Origin: Monocercomonoides exilis
Taxonomy: Eukaryota > Preaxostyla > Oxymonadida > Polymastigidae
Reading direction: 5' to 3'
Length of the DNA stretch: 64,000 nucleotides
Assembly: GCA_001643675.2 (NCBI GenBank)
Contig: LSRY02000013.1
Span: forward strand, 374,501 to 438,500
Part shown: positions 1-11,262 of the stretch, in pieces
How the letters are laid out: each line of letters opens with the position of its first letter
How positions within the stretch are numbered: position 1 is the first letter of the stretch
Translations under genes and position numbers: made by a program
The notes under the pieces: model-generated
Seen by the model: only the letters and a program-made list of their open reading frames with translations
What the model was told of the DNA's origin: nothing
Database searches by the model: none

Positions 1-627
1 TTCGGTTTGATGTATCAATTCTTGTTTCTCTTTTTCCAAAGAAAGGTGTTTTGCCCTTTCCTCATCAACTTCTTTTCTTGTATCATCGAGTTTTTTCATA
101 ATTTCTGAAATAGCTTGTTCTTCTTTAATCAAACGTAAAGGTTCAGAAGGAGTTGAAGAAGTGATGCAAGGACGTCGATCTGCAATTGCTGAAGCGTGAT
201 CAGAAGCTAAAAGAATCTTTATGATTGATTTGTTTGGCACGTATCTACTTGCCCCTTTATCAACAATCTTATTCAAACAGCTTGTTAAATGCAGAGCACT
301 TTTATCTAAAAGTTGAGTCTTTGAAGCTATTGGTAAATGCTTTGCTTTTTGGCAACTATCTGTACCATTCAGCTTTGATAGATCGCTAGACGATGTTTCA
401 TCACGTTTTTCTTGAAGATAATTGATTTTAAGTTGGGTTTGTTTATTATCTTTTTCTATTTTCTTTGTAAATGTTAAAAATTTGGAATTTGAAAGATGAT
501 TAAAAGAATTTTCCTGGGTGTAAACGGCATTGTGTTTATTATACGCAATCAAATGTGGACAAAATATTTTAGCCACATCTTCATTTATTAACAAATCTGA
601 AAAATTTGTTATTAACTTTCCATCCAT
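1..627 (-). CDS. Partial coiled-coil protein, 3' end beyond window
   Basis: An open frame of 209 codons starts at an ATG at 627 and runs leftward off the window edge without a stop. The predicted N-terminus is MDGKLITNFSDLL. The first 150 residues are polar and show no recognisable fold. The last 45 or so (EEQAISEIMKKLDDTRKEV and onward) form a Glu/Lys/Leu heptad-like coiled coil that appears to continue past the edge. No intron is needed in the visible part. I do not recognise a family. It is divergently oriented to the WASHC3 gene that starts at 1144. Confidence is high that it is coding; nothing supports a function. Confidence 0.65.
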   Translation of the reverse strand, partial: MDGKLITNFSDLLINEDVAKIFCPHLIAYNKHNAVYTQENSFNHLSNSKFLTFTKKIEKDNKQTQLKINYLQEKRDETSSSDLSKLNGTDSCQKAKHLPIASKTQLLDKSALHLTSCLNKIVDKGASRYVPNKSIIKILLASDHASAIADRRPCITSSTPSEPLRLIKEEQAISEIMKKLDDTRKEVDEERAKHLSLEKEKQELIHQTE

Positions 628-1143
628 GAAGAAAAAATAAAAAATATCAACAGAAATTTATGATGGGTTTCATGAAATATTCAAGGAAAAAATATTTGAA
701 TGTTTTTGATAAATTCTATTCCATATCAATGCAAATAAAATTTATGAATGTATCTTTGAAATGAAACAAATATTTTGGAATTGTTTTTTGCAGTATTTCA
801 ATCTCGATAAGTTTAAAACATAACATTTCGCAAGAAATGAAAATGGAATTCCGATGAAAAAATATTTAAGATTTTCTAAAAAATGAGCTCTTTTTTAATA
901 AATTGCAAAAGATAACATTAAGTCTGTTCATTTTGTGGCATGATGAAAAAGTTCACTGTTTTGAAATTTTTTTTCTACATTGAAGACCACTCTTTTTGAG
1001 GCATGTGGTCAAAGTGATGTGGAAATTAATACAACCGCTTTTATGCAATATTTCATTTCATTTTTTTGCAACACTTCTGTGTTGTATTGAGTTTGAAAAA
1101 TAAATTACAAATAAGATCACAACTAATTTTTTTGTAGGAGCCT
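628..1143. other. Divergent intergenic region
   Basis: AT-rich spacer between the two divergent starts at 627 (-) and 1144 (+). It has no open frame of note and no repeat or RNA gene that I can see. It presumably carries both promoters. Confidence 0.5.
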
Positions 1144-2028
1144 ATGACTTTAACATTAAATGCCAATCAGCCAGATTTAACAAAAGTTGAATCTGCTCCA
1201 ATAGAAAAGGTATTTTTTTCTTTTCAATTGTTTGATGACTTTACTGAAAATTTTTAGGTGATCGTTCATTTCAACAATTTCATTATAAGCACTACACATC
1301 ATTTAAATAAATTCATTTCAACATGTGATCAAAAATTATCTGATGTGTCCACTAGAATTTATCGAATTGAGGCTACACTCGCAAATCTTGAAAAGAAACT
1401 TGCTTCAATTCCTGATTCAACGCTTTCAGCACCTCCTCCATCAGCTGCTCCTCCAACTACTTCTGCAGCTGTTCCACAAGCTCCACCTCTTCCTGATGGT
1501 TCAACTATTCCGCCTCCTCCAGCTCTGCCAACTGGTGCTCCAAATGTACCAATGGCTCCTCCACTTCCAGGAGCTCCAGTTGAAGCACCACCAGTAGAAG
1601 CTGCTCCTCCAGAAGGTTTTCTATTCTTCTAATTGATTATTATGTAATTGTTTTATTTGTTTAATAATAAAAATTTTATCAAAAAAAATTTTTTATTAGA
1701 TCCTTATCCACTGGTCTTCGCGCGCCCTTATAAGACATATTACACCATGCTAAAAGTTAAAATACCTGCACCAGCAGTACGGTACGTTAAAATAAACATT
1801 TTCATATCTTTTATTGAGAAATTTATTTGCACATTTTTGAAATTTTGAAATAATTGCAGAATGAAAGCATTAGGAGCGGGAGAAGATATGGATGAATTCG
1901 ACGAATTCATAAAGCAAGTTCAAAAGAAATTCCCAGGAGGATCTTTACCTCCTCACCCATTGGAAGACGATGATAATGGAGGAGATGATGATTCAGGTGA
2001 TGATGATGACGATGATGATGAAATGTAG
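1144..2028 (+). CDS. WASHC3: WASH complex subunit 3 (CCDC53 family)
   Basis: Four exons: 1144-1209, 1258-1615, 1700-1781 and 1860-2028, giving 224 aa. WASHC3 is a small subunit of the WASH complex, which activates Arp2/3 on endosomes for sorting and tubule scission. The N-terminal helix keeps the family pattern: DLTKV, then FNNFIISTTHHLNKF, CDQKLSDVSTRI and LANLEKKLASIP. A Pro/Ala-rich linker follows (residues 80-140), then the conserved C-terminal motif DPYPLVFARPYKTYYTMLKVK with IPAPAVRMKALGAG, and an acidic Asp-rich tail. All three introns have clean GT-AG ends, and the frame joins across them exactly where the family alignment demands. Without the last two introns the protein would end early in EGFLFF, so the spliced form is preferred. 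Human WASHC3 is about 194 aa. Confidence 0.9.
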
Positions 2029-2539
2029 AAATAATCCTTATTTCGCTTCTTCACTTATCTTTGTATCATTCATCGTTTTTATTGCGGTTGATGTTGTTTT
2101 ACTTTCGATTCCTTCTCTCTCCAATTTATATCACACCAGGTTTCCTTCATTTCAGAATTTTCTTCTCTTCTTATCCGAGAGTATTATAATTTTCTTTCCA
2201 CTCATAACATCAAAATGTTGTGACTTTAAAATAAAGAAAAGCAAGAAAAAACTTAAAATGCTTTTTCTTTTTGTTGAAAAAAGACATTGAAATGCTTTTC
2301 GTTATTCTTCTCAATTTAGTGAAACAACAAAAAAGAAATGAAAATGCAATGTTATTTTTATAAAAAAAAAGAGAGAAAGTGCAATAAAAAGTTATTATTT
2401 TGCAAAATTGCTTTGATGTTATTTGGATTGCAAATTCAAAAAAATTATATTTTCAAAACGGATTCAGTTTATTTGTTCATTCATTTTTTATGAACAGAAA
2501 AATTTAATGGCACTTACGATCTTTTGGTTGGTTTTAAAG
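2029..2539. other. Intergenic spacer
   Basis: AT-rich spacer. The frame of the downstream gene is open from 2423, but the first Met with a plausible soluble N-terminus is at 2540. An in-frame ATG at 2507 is an alternative start. Nothing else is seen. Confidence 0.4.
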
Positions 2540-5500
2540 ATGGGAAAAGCCGACAAAAAAGTCGATTTATCCGATGTGCAATTTTCTACCTTCGACAAAG
2601 CATTATTTGGAACTCTTTTTGCTATGTCAAAGGTATGATAAATGAGTATATTACATGTTTATAATAAAAATAATAATTTTTCATTTTTAGGGAGAAGGTG
2701 AGGATGAAGGAGAAACATGGTTCACATATGCTCCTTTAGTATTCGAAATACTTCAGTGCGTCGGGTTGCCAGTTCAAGAAATTAGTTGCTGGCCAATGGG
2801 ACCTACAAAAGATGTTATAATGACTGCATTTGATTTTATGGATTTCCAGTTTTTTGTTGAAACTCCTGTAATGTCATACATGCTATTTTCCGTGCTATTT
2901 ATTATGATTATGGGATCAATTGTTGTGTTCGGAGCTCTTATGATTGTGTTTAAGAATGGAGATTCACGTGTCCCACTTCCACTTGTACGTCTTCTCCGTG
3001 TTATCACAAATGCTTCAGTTACGTGGGGTTACCAACCAATGATTACAATTATATTTATGATTGTAGATTGTCATTGGGATTCTGGAGTCGGCATGTGTGA
3101 TGCATTTCCTGAAGTTAAATGTTGGGAAGGGGCTCAAGCTGTCTTCAATGGGCTTTCTTTGTTTACATTGGCAATATTTCTGCCGTTCACGCAATTCATC
3201 ATTTTGTTTTTATATGAATTTGATTGTAAACATAATGTACTGATGGCAGCTTTTTCTGGTCGTTATGAATTTGTGGAAATGCTCACAAAATGTATTTTGA
3301 CAGCACAATCACAGTGGATCTCTCGCTATTACGAGGTGCGAGTGATGTCATGTATTATTGGGTTCACTTTCCTGATGTTCTACATCATGTGGATGCAGCC
3401 GTATTATTCGCTGCACACGAATGTATTTGCATCAGGCCAATATGCGTGGTCTGTCACCACATCTTTCTATGCGTGGATCTCCATCTTCGTCGAAGGCTCG
3501 GGGGCTCTGGTGATAACGCTGTTCTGGCTGACGTATCTGATATCGACAGTCTTCCTCACGTTCATCATCTGCCTGTATGCGCGGCAGATCTATCTCTCTC
3601 GCTGCGGGCTGACATACGACTTCCACATCCCTGTCAAGGCAGGCGTTCCGTTCAAGAAGAAAGTGCAGCCCTTCTTCAAAGAAGTCGTCCGGGTGAAGTA
3701 CAGCTACATCCGCGGGTTCGTCCACGAGTATCCAGAAACAGACAACGGAAGCACACAAAAGGAGCAGCAAGCAAACTTCGGAGACACTCGAAATGCCACT
3801 CCAGGCAATAACATCACTGCATCTCCGCCATCATCTTCCTCTTCCTCTTCCTCTTCTTCCTCTTCATCATCATCATCATCTTCTTCTTCTTCTTCTTCCT
3901 CCACTTCCTCTTCCTCTTCCGTGTCTTCTCCCCCTCAGTCTGGCCAGCCTCCCCTCTTCTACGGCATCCGCTCCTCTCCCGACGCCACCACCTTCCCCTC
4001 TCTCCCCACCACCCTCTCTGCCTCCACCACACCTGCCCCTTCCTCTTCCACCTCTCCTCTCCTCCGCCAGCCCCCGCCAGCCACCGACGGAGCCGGCACC
4101 AACAGCGGCTCGTCTTCCCCTCGCACTCGTTCTCTTCGCACTGTTCTGCAGCAGCGAATGCCTCAGCTCAGCCAAATCAGCGCAACTGTCTCGCCCACAC
4201 AGTCAGATGCGCCTTCTTCCCTTCTTCCCGATGAGACAGCGGATGGCAGAGAGGAAGTGCCGTATCTGCTGCCGAAGCTGAAGAAAGTGTCGTGGGTGGA
4301 CCAGTCGATAAGGTTTGTGTGGAATCCTGAAGTGCGAAAGAGGAAAGAGTATTTGGAGTATGCAGATGCCATCTACAGACAGGCGCTGATCAGATTCCCC
4401 AGGCACCCGGGGTTGAGAGTGCATTATGGCCTGTTTTTGTACAAGTACAAGAAAGACTGGGAAGGATGCATGAAGCAGATGAACATGGCACATCGTATTG
4501 GGGCCACGATTGACAACCGCTGGATGATCTTCTACATCTTCAAAGTTTACGAGCAAGAGCACTCAGGAGCAGATCTGAAGTCCGCGAATGTGCTGTCGCT
4601 GTTCCGGTACAAGAACCATCTGTCGCAGGCTGAGCAGAACCAGCGAGAGGCGAAGGAGAAGCTGAACACAGTGCTGTCGATGCTGGCGCAGGGTGACACA
4701 GACGTCGGCTCCATCTCTTCTCTACTCGACCAGCTGATCGACAACGAGAGGGAGGCAGACAGCCACTACAGGGCACTTCTTGAGAGTCATCCCTTTTCCA
4801 TTCCTGTGCTGAGAGGGTATGCGTCACTGCTGACAGATATCTTTCGGTTGGACTCAGAAGCAGAGCTGATGTATCAGAAGGCGAATGAGATTGAGGCAGA
4901 GATGAGGAGGATGAACCCAACAGAATACAAGTCTCAAGGGAGAGTGAAGGGGACAGTGGACAAAGTTGGAGCGAGAAAGGCACCGATCAGCGGAAGTGGC
5001 GATGAAGGCGGGGCATCAGGTGATGGGCGGAGCGGGTCAGGGTGGAAAGGGTCGACAGGAGATGTGTGGTTTCTTGTGTTGAAATATGGCTCGCCCTTTT
5101 CAGTGATCATCTTTCTGGGTCTGTTGTTGGGGCTGTTCTTCTCTGGCTTGTCAAATGTGAGTGACATGTCGCAGCATGTGGTGATTGTGGAGAGATTGTC
5201 GTCAGCTGCGCGGCTGAACAACGAGCTGGCGTATCTGGCAAAGCTCTACAACATCCACCGATTCAGCGAGGTGCCTCTGAATGGCTACTTCTACACGATG
5301 AGCGAGACAATCGAGAAGATGTCGGCGATGGCGCAGGAGCTGCACTCACAGACAGTCAACTCTCTCTTCCGGATGTCCTCACGCTATCTCAACTGGCAGG
5401 CAACAGAGCAGACCACATTCCTTGCCATTCACGAGAACAGGTTGCTAAGCTTCCAGCACGCACAGAGCCAGACGCTTGTCAATGCAGTCAATGGCTATGC

Positions 5501-7979
5501 AACAGACATGTATCTCTTAGCTGGTCTGTCTTCTGATCTGTCAGACGACTCAGCACTTGATATAACCATCCAGTCGCTGATGAATGGCCCAACGTCGCTC
5601 GACCAGAACTTCAAAGTGCAGCTGTGCAGCCTCATCAACACACTCGCCAAGCACAACATGACAACCATGTGGCTCGCCATAGCCATCGGCATCATCGGCG
5701 TCGTGCTCACGCTGGTTGTCGTGTTTGTCGTGTACATCCTCCTCACCCGCTTGAACACACAGAGGAACTCTGCCCTCTTCTTCTTCCTCGCCATCCGAAG
5801 AGACGTCCTCCACGACGTGCAGCAGCGCCTGGCGAACTCAGACGAGCTGGACAGAGGGCTGCTGGGAGGGTCAGGCAGCGATGCAGAGAAGAAGAAGAAG
5901 GCGCGGTGGAAGAAAGCGCTGAGGCTGGGCCATGTGATGAACGGCTTCCAGAACGGGATGTTGGGACGCCCGCCGCCACCTGCTGCGCTGATGGCTGAGC
6001 CGAACAGGATGATGATGAGGAGGCCGAGTTTTGCAGCGATGGAGATGATGCGAAGGAGCGGGGCTGCTCTGCCGCCGCTGATGGGAGGACAGCCACAGAT
6101 GATGGGAGGAGGAAGTGGAGGTGGAGGTGGAAGTGCAGATGCCAACCAGCACTCGCAGTCAACATTCACTCCTGTGCAGCACCTCGACCCGTCGATGGGG
6201 AGGCTGCCACCAGTTGCACCAGGACAGATGGGCAAACCAGGTGTGCCGTCGCTCTTCCCCTCTGGCTCGCCTTCTTCGTCGTCGTTGCTGTCTCCCACAG
6301 CTCAGGGTCCATCCTTAGCATCTTCCTCTTCCTCAACTTCAGTTTCTGCCTCTGCTGGTGCCTCAGCCACAGCCTCAGCAGCTAACTCCCACCCGCTCAT
6401 CCCTCCGCTCATCTCTTCCTCTGCGTCTGTCTCCAGCATCATCAACAACCGCACCTCTGCCTCCAAACTGCCCCTCAGCCCGCCGATGAGTGGAAGGCCC
6501 ATGTCTCCTGGCGGCACCACAGGAAGGAACACAGGAAGAGGCGCCGAGACATCGCGGTCGAGGGTGGAGAGAGAGAGAGAGCTGAAGCAGAGGATTAAGG
6601 AGAAGAAGCGACAGGAGCTGGAGAAGCCGCCAGAGTTTGCTGAGATGGTCATTCCACCCGTGACGAAGAAGCGGAGGAAGAGAGTGTTTCAGAATGCTGT
6701 GCCTGCTTCGATGATTGCGATGATCATGACGCTCTTTGCGCTGATGGTGATTGCCTTGCTTGTCGTTGTGGCGCTGTCGATCGTGGCGACTGTCAACATG
6801 CAGCCCTGGCTCGCCCGTGTAGGCATCGCTGGCCTGCGCTCCTCGTCTGCCCAGCTTCTTCATCTGCTTGCTCTCCTTGTGATTTCTCCAAACTCCAACG
6901 GCATTATGAACTACTCAGCCAACCTGCGCTCTTCACCTGGGTGGAAAGGGCTGGAGCACCTACAGCCGCAGAAAGAGGATGTGCTGGCTGTTTATCGCAG
7001 CTTCAGCACAGACTTCGACCATCTGCACGATTTGTGCCGGTTTGGGGAGATGGGCGAGTCAGGTGACAGTGTCATCGACGATGTGGATGTGTATGACACG
7101 TTGGATGTCTCGTCTATCCGTCCTATCCTGTATGACGAGAGCACCTGCTTCATGATCGACAAAGGTGTCTGCTCAGCCAGGCCCAACCGCATCCCCACCA
7201 CAAACATGGGCAACGGGGTGCCTGTGAATGGGATTGAGGCACTTCTGCAGCAGCTGTTCCGCTCGTCTGACCAGCTGCGTCTGTTTGACCCAGCCATTGC
7301 AGACATTTCCACACTGAATGCAGACTCCACCTCGCTCATCTACATCAACACTGCGCTGTCGTATGACCTCTCTGATGGGCTGTTTACAATCACAACTGAA
7401 CTGGCGAGGGCAGCGCAGGCGACGTTTGAGACACAGAAGGTGTTTCTGTATGTGGGATTTGCAGTTGACATGGTGCTGATTGTGGGGGTGTTCTTCTACA
7501 TCTTCTTCCCCGTGCAGTCACAGCTGAACCACGTGGCATTCAAGACAGGGAGAATTCGAGAGCTCTTTCCGATTGAGGAGACGATGGCGATTCGGTGGAA
7601 CAAGGCATTCAATTTAGGGGAGCAGAAGCTGGATGGGAATCACCGGCTTTTACTTGACACAGCAGCAAGTATGGTGGACATACTGATCAAAGGAGAGGAA
7701 AAACTGTTTCCGAACAGTTATGCACAGATGAAGAGTGTGTTGGATGTGCATCTGAAACAAGAGAGCAAGTTTATCACGGGGACGCACCATCCGCACGCGA
7801 AGAAGCACATCCAAAAGATCAAAGAGTTCAACAAGGCGTTTGATGACTTGGTTACGAAGTATGAAGACGGGCTGGATGTGACAGAAGCGATGTTCCATCT
7901 GTTCAACTACTTCATCGACCACCACATCATCGAAGACAACAAGCACATACTCGACTTCACAAAGGACAAACACACTTGA
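2540..7979 (+). CDS. TmcB-like giant membrane protein with C-terminal hemerythrin domain
   Basis: Two exons, 2540-2632 and 2691-7979, giving 1793 aa. The N-terminal third has about five hydrophobic helices between residues 80 and 310. A poly-Ser linker follows (about 410-440), then a TPR/HAT-like helical region (about 560-800) with the pattern YADAIYRQALIRFPRHPGLR, typical of TmcB (tiny macrocysts B) proteins. At least four further membrane helices lie between about 830 and 1640. The last 120 residues are a hemerythrin domain with a complete diiron ligand set: H1682, H1718/E1722, H1733/H1737 and H1776/D1781, with the spacings of the family. The role of the whole protein is unknown; a membrane sensor of O2, NO or iron is an inference. 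From about 3400 the exon is strikingly GC-rich compared with its flanks. The start could also be ATG 2507. Confidence 0.85.
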
Positions 7980-8612
7980 AGTGGGGACGGGCAATGAGGT
8001 TGTTCATTTCTTTCTATTTGGTCTTTATGAATACATTCACACTCCTCTAAAAAAAAATCATCTCTTTTTTTTCACTTTCATTTATTTATTTATTTTCTTG
8101 TTATAATCATTTCATGTTTATTGTCATTTCAAAATTTCTTAATTCCTTGGTTTCAAAGAAAAAAGTTCTTCATCAACAAAAAAAATATGATTTATTTGGA
8201 AGTATTTTTTATTGCACTTTTACTCTTTTTCATATTCCTTTAAAAAATATTTTTTCGTTTTATGTTTTTATCAATAAAAAAATGCAATTTTAAAAAGCAT
8301 TTTAATTTTTTCTTTCTTTTTCCTTTTTGACATAACATTAAGATAACCATTTATATTTATATTTAAACAAAAGAATTATAACAAACTATTTTTCTGGATT
8401 GAAAATTTTCAATGAAATATATTTTTTAAGAAAACTATAAAATGAGTTCTTCTCAGTAAAAATTGCATATCTTTGCTGCGGTTTTTGAGTGATTCGAAAG
8501 AATTTGAAATAAATTCCCTTAAGCAGACTTTAATAACAAAAAATGTTCAGGAAAATCATTGTTTTAAATAAAGGGTACATTTTCATTTAATAATCGCTGC
8601 TTATCTTGTCCA
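7980..8612. other. Intergenic spacer
   Basis: AT-rich, rich in T and A runs, with no supported gene. It should hold the 3' end of the TmcB-like gene and the promoter of the serine dehydratase gene. Confidence 0.4.
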
Positions 8613-10801
8613 ATGGCAATGCTTATTGGTCCAGTGCCAACAACACCTGCTGGCCCTGTTCATCCGCCTCCAATGCTAAGGTCTTATTCCATTCGTACCA
8701 TGCCTCGAGTCGGGTCAACGCAATCTTTTAATCAAGATCCTGCTACTCCAACGCAAACTGACTTTGCGCATACAGCTAAAGATTTTGAATATATAAGCAG
8801 TAAATTTAAAGGAAAAGATCTTCAAGCAGAATATGAGAAACGAATGGCTGCGAAAATGGAAACTCTTCGTCATTTGTTTAGAATTGGTACTGGGCCAAGT
8901 AGTAGCCATACTATGGGTCCGAGACGAGCATGCGGCCGCTTTAATAAACGATTTCCGGATACGCATAAAGTCAAAGTTACCCTTTATGGTTCTTTGGCCG
9001 CAACAGGCCGAGGGCATTTAACAGATGTTGCTATCATGGAAGGATTAAAAGGAAAAGAAGTTACTCTTTGTTGGGAGCCAGAAAAAGATCTTGAACATCA
9101 CAACGGCTTAACTTTCGAAGCATTGGACGGACCACGAGCCGGAGAAAAATATACATGCTATTCTATCGGAGGTGGAGCACTTCTTGATGACTCAACAAAA
9201 GGAGGACCTCCAGGAACAGCAATGAACAGCGTTCACGAGATATATCCATACTCCAATTTCACTATGATATTGCATTGGGTTGAAGAAACTGGAAAGCCTC
9301 TTTGGCAGTATGTCGAAGAATACGAGCCTCCTACAATTTGGGATTATTTGAAGAAAGTTTGGTTGACAATGAAAGATGCGATAAATCGTGGCTTAAACAG
9401 CTCGACTGCTGTTCTTCCTGGACCCTTGAACACTCCACAGCGCGCACGGTCGTTGTATCTGAAGTCTCGCAGGTTGAGTGAGCAGTACAGGCGGAACACG
9501 CTTGTGATGGCGTATGCAATGGCAGTCAGTGAAGAAAATGCTTCGGGTGGAGTTGTTGTCACTGCGCCGACCTGTGGGTCTTGTGGAGTGATTCCCGCAT
9601 GCTTGTATTACATGCAGGTAAAGGAAGGATTTGACGATGCTGAGATAATCAGGGCGCTGGCTGTTGCTGGGCTTCTTGGTAATCTCATCAAAGCCAATGG
9701 TTCCATCTCTGGAGCTGAGTGTGGATGTCAAGCAGAGGTTTGCTTTCAAAGTAATTAATTGCAATTGCATATTTTTTTTTAACTTTATGCTTTCTTTTCC
9801 TTCTTCTCTATTCTTATTTTTACTAAATGCAACTATTTAATTTCAGATTGGATCTGCATCTTCGATGGCTGCTGGTGCTGTGACCATGCTGATGGGAGGG
9901 TCACCCTACCAAGTTGGCCATGCAGCATCAATTGCAATGGAGCATTGCTTGGGACTCACATGCGACCCTTGCGAAGGACTGGTACAGATTCCGTGCATTG
10001 AGAGGAATGGCTTCTATGCCACTCAGGCGTTTGTTGCAGCAGAGATTGCTATTTTGGAAGATGGAAGATGTCCCATCAGCTTTGACGAGGTGTGTGCTAA
10101 TGGATGAGAGTGAAATAATGAAAGTTATCTTTCTTGAAGTAATTCTTGAAATGAGATTTTTTTTTTTTTCTTATTGAAATATTTTTGCGTTAATTGCTTC
10201 ATTTTGAATCATTTTCTTTTTTTAATGTTCTGTTGCAAAATTTCATTCGATAATACAACAATATTCATTCTTGTTTGAACAGGTCATATTTACAATGTAT
10301 CTGACAGGGAAAGCGTTGCGCGAAGAATATCGAGAAACAAGCAAAGGTGGACTTGCATTCACGTTTCAGCTTGACGAGCAAGAAGACGAAGTGAAGCAAA
10401 AGAAAGCGGTGAGGCAAGAAGTGCAGCGATCTTTAGACGAAAGAGAGCTAATTGCAACCAAACGGAGGCAGATTATGGAGAAAGCGATGGAAAGAAAAGC
10501 CAAGAAAAAGATGCAGCGGCACAAGCAGTCGGAGATGTCGTGTGAAAGCAATCTGTCGAAGTTGTCGTCTTTGTCCACCGATGATGATGACGACGATGAC
10601 GACGATTATGCTGACGAGGATGACTACTTCATTGGACCTGACAAGGGCCCAATGCCATCCACCATCATTGCTCCTTCTTCATCGTCGTCTGACGTATCTG
10701 CCCCTCTTCGCCTAACAACCACCCCACCTCAACATTACAACGCTTCCAGCTTCGACAATTATTTCATTCCACCTGCTTCTATTCCACCCACAGCCTACTA
10801 A
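8613..10801 (+). CDS. L-serine dehydratase, iron-sulfur type, with long terminal extensions
   Basis: Three exons, 8613-9737, 9847-10089 and 10283-10801, giving 628 aa. This cytosolic enzyme deaminates L-serine to pyruvate using a 4Fe-4S cluster. The single chain carries both the beta-type domain (GTGPSSSHTMGPRRA, residues 90-104) and the alpha-type domain. Cluster and active-site cysteines are in place: APTCGSCGV (C321, C324), GAECGCQAE (C370, C372), LTCDPCEG (C414, C417) and IPCIERN. The core ends near residue 484 at TSKGGLAFT. Beyond it lies an extra tail of about 140 aa: a charged coiled coil, a run of Asp, then a Ser/Pro segment. The first 75 residues are also extra and Pro/Ser-rich. Single-chain homologues are usually about 450-550 aa. 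For an anaerobe the reaction would feed serine into pyruvate metabolism. Confidence 0.92.
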
Positions 10802-11200
10802 AGTATTTCTTCATTGTTTTTGTGAACTATTTCTTTATTCACATTTAGCTTCGATGTTTCAAAATTGTATTTATTTTATTTTATAATGTTTTATTTTGTC
10901 TTTCATTTCCATTGTATTCTAGATTTGAAATGTCTTGAAGCTTAAGCAACGTAAGTATTGATCTATAGAATTAAATATTTTTTAATTTTTAATATTTGGG
11001 GCAAAATATTAGCATTGATGAAAAAAAACAAAGATTTGTTCCAAACTTATTATAAAATAATCTTGTAATAATTCTTAAATTATAATGCACAAAAAACATT
11101 GAAAAATTAAAGAGTTGAGAAAATAATTAGAAAACGTTGTGTGGAACATAATTCGTAAAGAAAAAAATTCATCCCAACTATCTTTTTGAATCTGAAATTA

Positions 11201-11262
<62 letters not shown>

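Noticed and set aside
3704..6863. Many long open frames on the minus strand and in other plus frames across the TmcB-like gene
   Set aside because: They are shadows of a GC-rich exon with biased third positions; none has domain content, and the plus frame has clear TmcB and hemerythrin motifs.
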